This document shows positions 1-6,802 of a stretch of 9,435 nucleotides of DNA, one piece after another (within the stretch, counting starts at the first letter, position 1; each line of letters opens with the position of its first letter). Under the pieces are notes generated by a model. That model worked only from the letters and a program-made list of their open reading frames with translations. It was not told where the DNA came from and did not search any database. Location: positions 1 to 9,435 of the forward strand of contig JAEWDP010000043.1 in the NCBI GenBank assembly GCA_023390055.1, written 5' to 3'. The DNA comes from Pseudomonadota bacterium. Its GTDB lineage: Bacteria; Pseudomonadota; Alphaproteobacteria; Rhizobiales; Rhizobiaceae. The position numbers and the translations under genes were made by a program.

Positions 1-127
1 ACGACGAAACACAAAGAACCTGATCAATAACAGGCCCGAAAAACGCCGTGCCAAAGCTGTCCGCGAATTACTGAAATCACTGTCCGCGATTTACCGGTAC
101 AGCTGTCCGTTATTACTGAAATACGCA
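1..127. mobile_element. Right end of an insertion sequence, probably IS21-like (partial)
   Basis: Bases 57-127 carry three tandem copies of a motif beginning CTGTCCG and ending at GAAATACGCA, with the final CA at 126-127. The receptor gene begins immediately beyond in mid-domain, which is the pattern of an element end inside a gene. IS21-family ends are known to begin TG and end CA and to hold several internal repeats that include part of the terminal repeat. A frame ending at the TAA at 28-30 (last residues HKEPDQ) could be the tail of an element gene, but I cannot recognise it. Family assignment and exact boundary are inference. The other end, the transposase and any target duplication lie outside the window. 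Confidence 0.55.
57..127. repeat. Three tandem CTGTCCG-led repeats with 23-base period
   Basis: Copies start at 57, 80 and 103, so the spacing is exactly 23 bases. All three begin CTGTCCG. Copies 1 and 3 also share ATTACTGAAAT, and copy 2 has a diverged second half (ATTTACCGGTACAG). The last copy runs to the presumed element terminus at 127. Helically spaced repeats at a transposon end are most simply transposase-binding sites. Confidence 0.7.
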
Positions 128-129
128 CC

Positions 130-1659
130 ATGGTAGCAACGGCTGAAGCAGCACCGACAGACAGCGCCGCAATCGCCGCCGCTCTGGACAGGGCCCTCGA
201 AGGCCAGAAAGTCGTGACCGATACGGTCAAGGTGTACAGCAACTACTCCGGCAACGCCCTTGCCGAGGCGCGTGCCGACGCATTGACCACATCGACCACA
301 GCAATGATCGTGGCGGCACTGTCTGCGCTTTGCTTCATTCTTCTTGGTGTAGCGATCAGCATGGCCGTTGCCCGCAAGGGGATCATCACGCCGATCCGGT
401 CGATAACACAGGCCATTGCACGTCTCGCGGCAGGCGATCTGGAAGGCGCAGCCATTGATGCCGAGCGTAGGGACGAAATCGGCGAGATCGCACGCGCAGT
501 CGAAGTATTTCGCAATGGAGCGCTCGCCATGCGGGACCTGAAGGAACAGGAGGCTGCATTGCATGCACGCAGCAGTGACCTTCAATCCAGCATGGCATCA
601 GTCGTTGCAGCCGCGGTTGCCGGCGACTTTACCGGTCGTATCAGAAAGGATTACCAAAACGAGGATCTCAATCGATTTGCAGATAGCGTCAATGAACTGG
701 TCGCAAGCGTGGACAATGCCGTCAACGAAGTACGCCGCGTCATTGCAGCTCTGGCCGATGCAGACCTTACCCAGAGCATGAACGGTGCATTTCAGGGTGC
801 ATTCGCCGAACTGCAGGCAAACGTCAACGCGGCAATGGTCACCCTGCGTGCCACCATGAACAATGTACGTGGCGCTACCGGTACGATCAACACCAACTCC
901 GCCGAACTCAATTCCGCGGCAAACGATCTCTCCAGGCGCACGGAGCAACAGGCTGCAGCTCTCGAGGAAACGGCCGCGGCACTTGACGAAATCACCGTAA
1001 CGGTCAGAGCTGCATCTTCACGCGCAAACGAGGCGCGTGACATGGTTCTTGAGACAAGCCAAAGCGCTGCCAGATCCGGTGAGATTGTCCGCAATGCCGT
1101 CGATGCCATGGGCCGGATCGAAGGTTCGTCCAGCAAGATCAGCCAGATCATTTCAGTTATCGACGAGATCGCCTTCCAGACGAACCTCCTGGCCCTAAAC
1201 GCCGGTGTAGAAGCCGCGCGAGCAGGTGAAGCCGGTCGCGGCTTTGCCGTGGTCGCCCAGGAGGTGCGCGAACTGGCTCAGCGTTCAGCAAACGCTGCCA
1301 AGGAGATCAAGACACTGATCACGACTTCGGCGTCGGAAGTGGAAGGGGGCGTCTCTCTCGTCCGCTCGACAGGCGATGCGCTGCTGGAGATCGAGCATCT
1401 CGTCGCCCGGGTCAGCGATCATGTCGAATCCATTGCAACCGCTGCGAAAGAACAGGCAACGGCGCTGACCGAAATCAATTCTTCGGTCAACAACATGGAT
1501 CAGATGACGCAGAAGAATGCAGCAATGGTCGAGCAAACCACGGCTGCAAGCACCTCACTTGCTGACGAGAGCCGCCAGTTACAGCACATGTTGCAGAACT
1601 TCAGACTGGATGCTGAGACCCAGAAAGTTTCCATCGGTGCAGGACGTGCTGCCGCCTGA
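130..1659 (+). CDS. Methyl-accepting chemotaxis protein, N-terminally truncated
   Basis: Chemoreceptor that would signal to CheA/CheW at the inner membrane. From the ATG at 130, residues 1-55 look like the end of a periplasmic helical sensor domain. A membrane helix lies at about 57-80, a HAMP domain at about 78-132, a second HAMP-like helical segment at about 195-245, and the cytoplasmic signalling domain at about 250-470. The hairpin tip is at 347-385 and includes IAFQTNLLALNAGVEAARAG and GRGFAVVAQEVR, close to the family consensus; the usual Ala-Ala pair in LNAAVEAARAG reads Ala-Gly here. There is no C-terminal methyltransferase-docking pentapeptide. The first membrane helix and most of the sensor are missing, and the frame runs open into the insertion end back to the TAA at 28-30. 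The ATG is therefore probably an internal methionine or an accidental start. No Shine-Dalgarno sequence is evident. The gene is likely non-functional as a ligand sensor, although the signalling half is intact. Confidence 0.85.
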   Translation: MVATAEAAPTDSAAIAAALDRALEGQKVVTDTVKVYSNYSGNALAEARADALTTSTTAMIVAALSALCFILLGVAISMAVARKGIITPIRSITQAIARLAAGDLEGAAIDAERRDEIGEIARAVEVFRNGALAMRDLKEQEAALHARSSDLQSSMASVVAAAVAGDFTGRIRKDYQNEDLNRFADSVNELVASVDNAVNEVRRVIAALADADLTQSMNGAFQGAFAELQANVNAAMVTLRATMNNVRGATGTINTNSAELNSAANDLSRRTEQQAAALEETAAALDEITVTVRAASSRANEARDMVLETSQSAARSGEIVRNAVDAMGRIEGSSSKISQIISVIDEIAFQTNLLALNAGVEAARAGEAGRGFAVVAQEVRELAQRSANAAKEIKTLITTSASEVEGGVSLVRSTGDALLEIEHLVARVSDHVESIATAAKEQATALTEINSSVNNMDQMTQKNAAMVEQTTAASTSLADESRQLQHMLQNFRLDAETQKVSIGAGRAAA

Positions 1660-2016
1660 TGCCATCCCCTTACACCTTGACCGAATAAGGATGGAAAAGA
1701 TGCAGGATCGCTGCAGCCGCTGGATGCAAGATGCCGACCCTTATCGATGGTTGCGTATCCGCCAACTGGACCGTCTGCAAAGGGGCGAGCCCTGATGCCC
1801 TGTCGCTTGGTAATTCAACCGTTGCGGAACTCAGGAAGAGGGGACGATTTTACCTGGACAGTGTACCGTAAGCGCCATAATCCGCCTGGCTGAGCGTCAG
1901 GCGTCATGGTAGCTGAACCGGATGGGTGCACAGCGCGCCCTCTCCCCGTCGTGTCTTCACGCTTAGCCAGGCGCCTCCACTTGCGATACGAACCAGAATT
2001 CATCCAGCGTTCTCAT
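1660..2016. other. Intergenic region between receptor and EamA genes
   Basis: The stretch holds a weak hairpin at 1662-1694, the possible 31-residue ORF, and a segment at 1856-1871 that resembles part of the insertion end inverted. A second hairpin has arms CGCCTG (1883-1888) and CAGGCG (1898-1903). Neither hairpin is followed by a run of T, so neither is a textbook intrinsic terminator. The frame of the EamA gene stays open upstream to the ATG at 1906, but the predicted residues there are Arg/Pro-rich and unlike a membrane protein N-terminus. I see no convincing promoter. Confidence 0.5.
1700..1795 (+). CDS. Possible small ORF, 31 residues, Arg/Trp-rich
   Basis: I do not recognise this product. 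It is hydrophilic, rich in Arg, Gln, Asp and Trp, starts MQDRCSRWMQ and ends LQRGEP. The ATG at 1700 is preceded by AAGGA at 1687-1691 with 8-base spacing, a good Shine-Dalgarno. An in-frame ATG at 1691 sits inside that element and in a hairpin (CCATCC at 1662-1667 with GGATGG at 1689-1694). It follows the truncated receptor on the same strand after about 40 bases. The size is near the chance level, so this is a candidate only. Confidence 0.25.
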   Translation: MQDRCSRWMQDADPYRWLRIRQLDRLQRGEP

Positions 2017-2913
2017 GTGCATTACGCAACCGGAAGAGAAAGATTGCGCGCGCATGCGGCAATGTTGGTGTTCTCCATGCTGATTGCCGGATCCTTCTCC
2101 CTGGGTGGCATCGCAGCCCGGCAAATGGAGCCGACGATCCTTTCGACCCTTCGCTTTGTCATGACCAGTGCTGTCATGGCAGCAATTGCCATTGTCTGCT
2201 ATCGCCAACGCCTTTCGTGGCCCCGCAAGCCACAACGCTTCGTCGTTACCGGGCTTCTTTTGTCTGTCTACATCATCACGATGTTCGTCGCATTGCAGTA
2301 TACCGACCCGGTATCGACAGGAGCAGTATTCACTCTGATGCCATTGATAAGCACAGGATTTGCCTATCTTTTCATGCGTCAGACGGTCCGCCCTGGTGTT
2401 ATTGTCAGTCTGATTGTTGCGGCAGCCGGTGCAATCTGGGTCATCTTTCGCGGTGATGTGGATGCGATGCTGTCACTGACGATCGGCAGCGGCGAGATGC
2501 TGTATTTCCTGGGTGTCGTCGCCCATGCTGCCTATGCGCCATTGATCCGCAAGTTCCAGGAGCGCGACCATCCCCTGTTTTTCGGTTTCTGGGTCAATGC
2601 ATTTGCCGCGTTTTTTCTTCTTGCCGTGTCGCTGCCTGCCATCGTGACAACAGACCTGTCGACAATAAGCAGTGAATTGTGGCTTCTCATCACATATCTG
2701 GCCGTGATGGCGACAGCTGTAACCTTCCTGCTGATGCAATACGCGCTCATGCGCCTGCCATCATCAAAGGTGATCGGCTATGGCTATCTCACACCGACCA
2801 CGGTGATCCTGCTGGAAGGCATGCTCGGCAATGGCTGGCCAAACCCGGCCGTGATCGCTGGCGCGGCCATTACAGCATCCGGACTTCTGGCCATGGCATT
2901 GTTGCCCGACTAA
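2017..2913 (+). CDS. EamA/DMT-superfamily transporter
   Basis: Inner-membrane permease of the drug/metabolite transporter superfamily, typically a small-molecule exporter; the substrate cannot be read from sequence. From the GTG at 2017 it is 298 residues, the usual family length. It has about ten hydrophobic helices (roughly 14-33, 43-61, 74-94, 98-118, 126-144, 160-176, 187-209, 219-240, 252-271, 277-295), arranged as two five-helix EamA repeats. The start is uncertain. An in-frame ATG at 1906 would add 37 residues that do not look like a transporter leader. A TTG at 2044 has the best Shine-Dalgarno (GGAAGAG at 2032-2038) but would remove the RERL residues that commonly precede the first helix. 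It converges on the repressor gene with a four-base stop-codon overlap. A role in pyrimidine or beta-alanine export is possible from position only. Confidence 0.85.
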   Translation: MHYATGRERLRAHAAMLVFSMLIAGSFSLGGIAARQMEPTILSTLRFVMTSAVMAAIAIVCYRQRLSWPRKPQRFVVTGLLLSVYIITMFVALQYTDPVSTGAVFTLMPLISTGFAYLFMRQTVRPGVIVSLIVAAAGAIWVIFRGDVDAMLSLTIGSGEMLYFLGVVAHAAYAPLIRKFQERDHPLFFGFWVNAFAAFFLLAVSLPAIVTTDLSTISSELWLLITYLAVMATAVTFLLMQYALMRLPSSKVIGYGYLTPTTVILLEGMLGNGWPNPAVIAGAAITASGLLAMALLPD

Positions 2914-3563
2914 GAATACTTAGCGCGGTCGACGGCAATCCCTTTGACGAATATCTGCTCAAGAAAGCGGGCGGCATCTTCGAACCGTCCATCTGAAGTC
3001 CCATTTTCTCCCAGTACGGCACGAACCTGGACATCGAAATCCGCATAATGCTGCGTCGTTGCCCAAATGGCAAAGATCAGGTGATAGGGATCACACTGGG
3101 ACATTTTGCCGGCCCTTATCCAGGCACGCATGACCTCTGCCTTTTCATCCACCAGGGTCTTCAAGGGCCCGTTCAACTCCTCGACAATATGTGGCGCCCC
3201 CTGAAGCATCTCGTTTGCAAACAGCCGGCTCTCACGCGGATAGTCACGCGACATCTCCAGCTTTCTACGGATGTAGGAGCGGATTTCGGCGATCGGATCT
3301 CCGTCTGCATCAAATGCGTTCAGCGGCTCCAGCCAGGTAAACAGCAGGCGCTCCAGAAGCCTTCTGTATATCGCCTCCTTGGTTCTGAAATAGTAGAGGA
3401 GGTTTGGCTTCGACATATTTGCAGCATCTGCAATCTGATCGATCGTCGTGCCGCGAAAGCCGTTTGTAGAAAATGCCTCAAGCGCGCCTTCGAGAATATG
3501 CTCCTCCTTTTCCTCCTGGATTCGTGTTCTTCTTTGTGTTTTGGCCGCGCGTGCTACTGTCAT
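2910..3563 (-). CDS. rutR: RutR-like TetR-family transcriptional regulator
   Basis: DNA-binding repressor of 217 residues. The N-terminal helix-turn-helix lies at about 39-60 (TTIDQIADAANMSKPNLLYYF region). The C-terminal ligand domain matches the RutR/YcdC type along its length, seen in SRDYPRESRLF (105-115), EMLQGAP (118-124), LVDEKA (137-142) and DPYHLIFAIWATTQHYADF (158-176). E. coli RutR binds uracil and thymine, which release it from DNA; the same ligands are inferred here. The gene is divergent from the carbamoyl amidohydrolase gene, with a RutR-type operator in the intervening 269 bases, consistent with autoregulation and local control of pyrimidine degradation. The ATG at 3563 is chosen because no better in-frame start lies nearby; its Shine-Dalgarno (AGGA) is distant. 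Its 3' end overlaps the EamA stop codon. Confidence 0.92.
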   Translation of the reverse strand: MTVARAAKTQRRTRIQEEKEEHILEGALEAFSTNGFRGTTIDQIADAANMSKPNLLYYFRTKEAIYRRLLERLLFTWLEPLNAFDADGDPIAEIRSYIRRKLEMSRDYPRESRLFANEMLQGAPHIVEELNGPLKTLVDEKAEVMRAWIRAGKMSQCDPYHLIFAIWATTQHYADFDVQVRAVLGENGTSDGRFEDAARFLEQIFVKGIAVDRAKYS

Positions 3564-3694
3564 ATGCGTCGTGTGTTCCTGTCCCTGTTACCGATGCCTG
3601 ACTGGCGTCATTTCCTTCGCGCAATCGCATAGTTGGCATTGCTGACAACTTTTCGCGATTTTCATCTTGAGTGACGGCGCGGAAATTGTAATGT

Positions 3695-3710
3695 TTTACC
3701 AATCGGTCAA
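3695..3710. promoter_or_regulatory. Probable RutR operator between the divergent genes
   Basis: TTTACCAATCGGTCAA matches the E. coli RutR consensus TTGACCAnnTGGTCAA at 12 of 14 specified positions, differing at positions 3 and 10. It is an imperfect palindrome 122 bases upstream of the amidohydrolase ATG and 131 bases upstream of the repressor ATG. The TTGACC half on the minus strand could also serve as a -35 element for the repressor gene, so binding could block both directions. Identity is by match plus context; promoters were not assigned. Confidence 0.7.
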
Positions 3711-3792
3711 ATTATCAGCGACAAGTCCAACAAAGGCAATGCTGAGTTTCACTGTCAACGAACAGCTTGAAACAACCGACGGGAACAGAAAC

Positions 3793-3808
3793 TGCCGCCA
3801 ATGCGGCA
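3793..3808 (+). other. Hairpin in the 5' leader of the amidohydrolase gene
   Basis: Arms TGCCGC (3793-3798) and GCGGCA (3803-3808) pair perfectly across the four-base loop CAAT. The hairpin ends eight bases before the GGTGAGG ribosome binding site. It may affect translation or RNA stability; with no T run after it, it is not an intrinsic terminator. Function is inference. Confidence 0.4.
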
Positions 3809-3816
3809 CCGGAAAA

Positions 3817-3823
3817 GGTGAGG
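3817..3823 (+). promoter_or_regulatory. Ribosome binding site deciding the amidohydrolase start
   Basis: GGTGAGG lies nine bases before the ATG at 3833. Two in-frame ATGs at 3824 and 3827 are too close to it, and a TTG at 3767 has no such site and would add residues unlike the family. The protein from 3833 begins MVAAPGENLRINGDRLW, which fits the family N-terminus. Confidence 0.65.
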
Positions 3824-3832
3824 ATGATGCTC

Positions 3833-5086
3833 ATGGTGGCAGCTCCCGGGGAGAATTTGCGTATCAATGGCGACAGGCTTTGGGAATCGATTGCCGAAAT
3901 GGCAAAGATCGGGCCTGGCATCGCCGGTGGCAACAATCGCCAGACACTGACAGACGCCGATGCACAGGGCCGCAACCTTTTCAAATCCTGGTGTGACGCA
4001 GCGGGCCTGTCGATGGGCGTGGACAAGATGGGCACCATGTTTGCGACGCGGCCCGGGACGGACCCCGACGCTCTACCTGTCTATGTCGGCTCGCATCTCG
4101 ACACACAGCCAACGGGTGGCAAGTATGACGGTGTGCTGGGCGTTCTTGCTGCGTTGGAAGCGGTCCGCACCATGAACGACCTTGCGATCAGGACAAGGCA
4201 CCCGATCACGGTCGTCAACTGGACAAACGAGGAAGGAGCGCGCTTCGCTCCGGCCATGCTCGCATCCGGTGTTTTTGCAGGTGTCATTGAACTCGACTAC
4301 GCCTACGGCCGGAAAGATCCAGACGGGAAATCCTTCGGGGACGAGCTGGAACGAATCGGATGGCGCGGCGATGAAGATGTCGGCGCACGCAAAATGCACG
4401 CCTATTTCGAATACCATATCGAGCAAGGTCCGATCCTCGAGGCCGAGGACAAGGAAATTGGGGTTGTCACTCATTGTCAGGGCCTCTGGTGGCTGGAATT
4501 CACCCTGACGGGCAGAGAAGCCCATACCGGCTCGACGCCGATGACCATGCGTGTCAATGCCGGTCTTGCCATGAGCCGCATCATCGAAATGGTCCAGCAG
4601 GTTGCCATAAGCGAACAGCCTGGCGCCGTCGGTGGCGTCGGCCAGGCATTCTTCTCCCCCAACTCGAGAAATGTCCTTCCCGGCAAGGTCGTTTTCACAG
4701 TTGATATCCGCACACCCGATCTCGAAAAGCTCAATCGCATGCGAGCAAGCATCGAAAAGGAGGCGGCTGATATCTGCAAGATCCTCGGTGTCGACTGTTC
4801 CGTCGAGGCCGTCGGACACTTCGATCCGGTAACGTTTGATCCCATCCTCGTTGATCGCGTCCGAAATGCTGCCGACAAGCTCGGCTACAGCCATATGAAC
4901 ATTATTTCAGGCGCTGGCCATGATGCCTGTTGGGCTGCGAGGGTAGCGCCAGCCACCATGGTCATGTGTCCGTGCGTCGGGGGACTTTCTCACAACGAGG
5001 CAGAAGACATTTCCAAGGAATGGGCCGTCGCTGGGGCGGACGTCCTTTTCCATGCTGTCCTGGAGACTGCGGAGGTCGTGGCGTGA
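3833..5086 (+). CDS. Zn-dependent hydrolase, probable N-carbamoyl-beta-alanine amidohydrolase
   Basis: Cytoplasmic M20-family amidohydrolase of the hydantoinase/carbamoylase group, 417 residues, normal for the group. It hydrolyses an N-carbamoyl amino acid to the free amino acid, CO2 and ammonia. In this context the substrate is probably N-carbamoyl-beta-alanine, the last step of reductive uracil degradation. Visible elements are GSHLDTQPTGGKYDG (86-100; metal ligands His88 and Asp99), TNEEGARF (131-138; Glu133/Glu134 for catalysis and metal binding), HIEQGP with His195, the dimer-lid HTGSTPM (231-237), NSRNVLPG with Arg279, GAGHDA (360-365) and GLSHNEAEDI with metal ligand His387. All key residues are present. 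Relatives act on L-N-carbamoyl amino acids or allantoate, so the substrate is inferred from the neighbouring dihydropyrimidinase and RutR-like regulator. A RutR-type operator and a leader hairpin lie upstream. Confidence 0.9.
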   Translation: MVAAPGENLRINGDRLWESIAEMAKIGPGIAGGNNRQTLTDADAQGRNLFKSWCDAAGLSMGVDKMGTMFATRPGTDPDALPVYVGSHLDTQPTGGKYDGVLGVLAALEAVRTMNDLAIRTRHPITVVNWTNEEGARFAPAMLASGVFAGVIELDYAYGRKDPDGKSFGDELERIGWRGDEDVGARKMHAYFEYHIEQGPILEAEDKEIGVVTHCQGLWWLEFTLTGREAHTGSTPMTMRVNAGLAMSRIIEMVQQVAISEQPGAVGGVGQAFFSPNSRNVLPGKVVFTVDIRTPDLEKLNRMRASIEKEAADICKILGVDCSVEAVGHFDPVTFDPILVDRVRNAADKLGYSHMNIISGAGHDACWAARVAPATMVMCPCVGGLSHNEAEDISKEWAVAGADVLFHAVLETAEVVA

Positions 5087-5347
5087 TTGCCGATTTCTAC
5101 CGATCCATGCCGATCCAGTCGCGCGCCGCACAGCGTTTCCGAGTGGATATCTTCGCGACGATCGGCAGACCGAAATTGCCTGGCAACTCGATATATCGGC
5201 TTGTTCCTTGTCGAACGGGCAGTTCCTGGAACGTTTCATCACCTGTCATGCTGTCGCAGCACGATCGGCAGTCATCACCACCTCCCTCCTGAGGACATCC
5301 GTCCTTGGGCTTATCGAATTGCGTCACGAACAAATAAGGGAACAGCA
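5087..5347. other. 261-base gap between the two catabolic genes
   Basis: The gap is unusually long for genes that should be co-transcribed. A GTG at 5083 overlapping the amidohydrolase TGA opens a 69-residue frame ending at 5292 (begins MIADFYRSMPIQSRAAQRF). I do not recognise it, it lacks a convincing Shine-Dalgarno, and other forward frames are also open here. The 11-base word ACGATCGGCAG occurs twice (5158-5168 and 5261-5271). There is no hairpin with a T run and no second RutR-type site. The gap could hold a decayed gene or a secondary promoter. Confidence 0.35.
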
Positions 5348-6802
5348 ATGAGCACAGTCATCAAGGGTGGAACAATCGTCACCGCTGACCTGACCTACTC
5401 GTCGGATGTCAAGATTGAAGGTGGCAAAATCATCGAGATCGGGCCGGGCCTGACCGGCGACGAGGTGCTGGACGCTTCAGGCTGCTATGTCATGCCGGGC
5501 GGCATCGACCCGCATGTTCATCTCGAAATGCCGTTCATGGGTACCTATTCCACGGACGATTTCGAAAGTGGTACCCGCGCTGCCCTTTCCGGCGGCACGA
5601 CCATGGTGGTCGATTTCTGCTTGCCCGAACCAGGCCAGTCGCTTCTTGACGCCCTGAAACGCTGGGACAACAAGGCAGGGCGTGCCAGTTGCGATTACTC
5701 ATTCCATATGTCGGTCACCTGGTGGGGCGAACAGGTGTTCAATGAGATGAAGGCCGTCGTACTTCATCATGGCATCAACACGTTCAAGCATTTCATGGCC
5801 TACAAGGGCGCTTTGATGGTCAACGATGACGAAATGTTTGCATCGTTCCAGCGGTGCGCCGAACTTGGCGCACTTCCCCTTGTTCATGCAGAAAACGGTG
5901 ACATTGTCGCAGCCATGCAGCAGACATTGATGGACGAGGGTAATAATGGGCCAGAGGCCCACGCCTACTCACGGCCGCCTTCCGTCGAAGGTGAAGCCAC
6001 CAACCGCGCCATCATCATTGCCGATATGGCAGGCGTACCGCTTTATGTGGTTCACACCTCCTGCGAACAGTCTCATGAAGCAATCCGCAGGGCCCGCCAG
6101 AACGGCATGCGCGTCTATGGCGAACCGCTTATTCAGCACCTGACCCTCGACGACAGCGAGTATGTCGACAAGGACTGGGATCATTCCGCGCGTCGTGTCA
6201 TGAGCCCGCCTTTCCGCAACAAGAAGCATCAGGACAGCCTCTGGGCCGGTCTGTCCTCAGGATCACTGCAAGTTGTCGCAACGGATCACTGCGCGTTCAC
6301 GACAGACCAGAAAAGAACTGGTGTAGGCGATTTTCGAAAGATACCCAACGGCACTGGCGGACTGGAAGACAGGATGCCGATGCTGTGGACCTTCGGAGTA
6401 GCTACCGGACGCATCACGATGAACGAGTTTGTTGCGGTAACCTCCACCAACATCGCCAAGATCCTGAATGTCTACCCGAGAAAGGGGGCCATTCTCGTCG
6501 GTGCCGACGCCGATATTGTCGTTTGGGACCCGAAGCGATCAAAAGTAATCTCCGCGAAAAACCAGCAGTCTGCGATCGACTACAATGTTTTCGAAGGAAA
6601 GGAGGTAACCGGTCTGCCGCGATACACGCTCTCCCGTGGCATCGTGAGCGTCGAGGAAAACACCGTTAAGACGCGTGAGGGGCACGGGCAGTTTATCAAG
6701 CGCGAACCCTTTCAGGCGGTCAACAAGGCATTGTCGACCTGGAAGGAATTGACGGCGCCTCGCAAGATTGAGCGTACCGGCATTCCCGCAAGCGGGGTAT
6801 GA
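5348..6802 (+). CDS. hydA: Dihydropyrimidinase (D-hydantoinase type)
   Basis: Cyclic amidohydrolase that opens 5,6-dihydrouracil or dihydrothymine to the N-carbamoyl-beta-amino acid, the second step of reductive pyrimidine degradation; family members also open 5-substituted hydantoins. It is 484 residues, the normal length. The TIM-barrel two-metal site is complete: DPHVH (His56, His58), the carboxylated lysine in NTFKHFMAYKG (Lys147), LVHAEN (His180), VVHTS (His236) and ATDHCAF (Asp313). Tyr152, five residues after the lysine, matches the substrate-gating tyrosine of dihydropyrimidinases. SPPFR (Ser286) and IPNGTGG (Asn334) supply substrate contacts known for the family. The ATG at 5348 follows AAGGG (5336-5340) at seven bases, so the open frame extending upstream is not part of the protein. 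The product feeds the upstream amidohydrolase. Confidence 0.95.
   Translation: MSTVIKGGTIVTADLTYSSDVKIEGGKIIEIGPGLTGDEVLDASGCYVMPGGIDPHVHLEMPFMGTYSTDDFESGTRAALSGGTTMVVDFCLPEPGQSLLDALKRWDNKAGRASCDYSFHMSVTWWGEQVFNEMKAVVLHHGINTFKHFMAYKGALMVNDDEMFASFQRCAELGALPLVHAENGDIVAAMQQTLMDEGNNGPEAHAYSRPPSVEGEATNRAIIIADMAGVPLYVVHTSCEQSHEAIRRARQNGMRVYGEPLIQHLTLDDSEYVDKDWDHSARRVMSPPFRNKKHQDSLWAGLSSGSLQVVATDHCAFTTDQKRTGVGDFRKIPNGTGGLEDRMPMLWTFGVATGRITMNEFVAVTSTNIAKILNVYPRKGAILVGADADIVVWDPKRSKVISAKNQQSAIDYNVFEGKEVTGLPRYTLSRGIVSVEENTVKTREGHGQFIKREPFQAVNKALSTWKELTAPRKIERTGIPASGV

Noticed and set aside
57..127. Possible CRISPR or other array
   Set aside because: The three repeats are directly adjacent with no distinct spacers and end at an insertion junction, which fits a transposon end.
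91..585. 164-residue Cys-rich minus-strand frame
   Set aside because: It is a shadow of the receptor gene on the other strand; the Cys pattern arises from the reverse complement of Ala-rich codons and forms no known zinc-binding arrangement.
1906..2016. 37-residue N-terminal extension of the EamA transporter from the ATG at 1906
   Set aside because: The residues are Arg/Pro-rich with no signal or membrane character, only a weak AGG precedes the ATG, and family proteins begin just before the RLRAH segment. It is kept as an alternative start only.
3667..3996. 109-residue plus-strand frame through the divergent promoter region
   Set aside because: It spans the RutR-type site and then overlaps the amidohydrolase gene out of frame, with no recognisable motif.
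4073..4894. 273-residue open frame on the minus strand
   Set aside because: It lies wholly antisense to the amidohydrolase gene, whose catalytic motifs are complete. The translated sequence shows no domain and its openness follows from codon bias.
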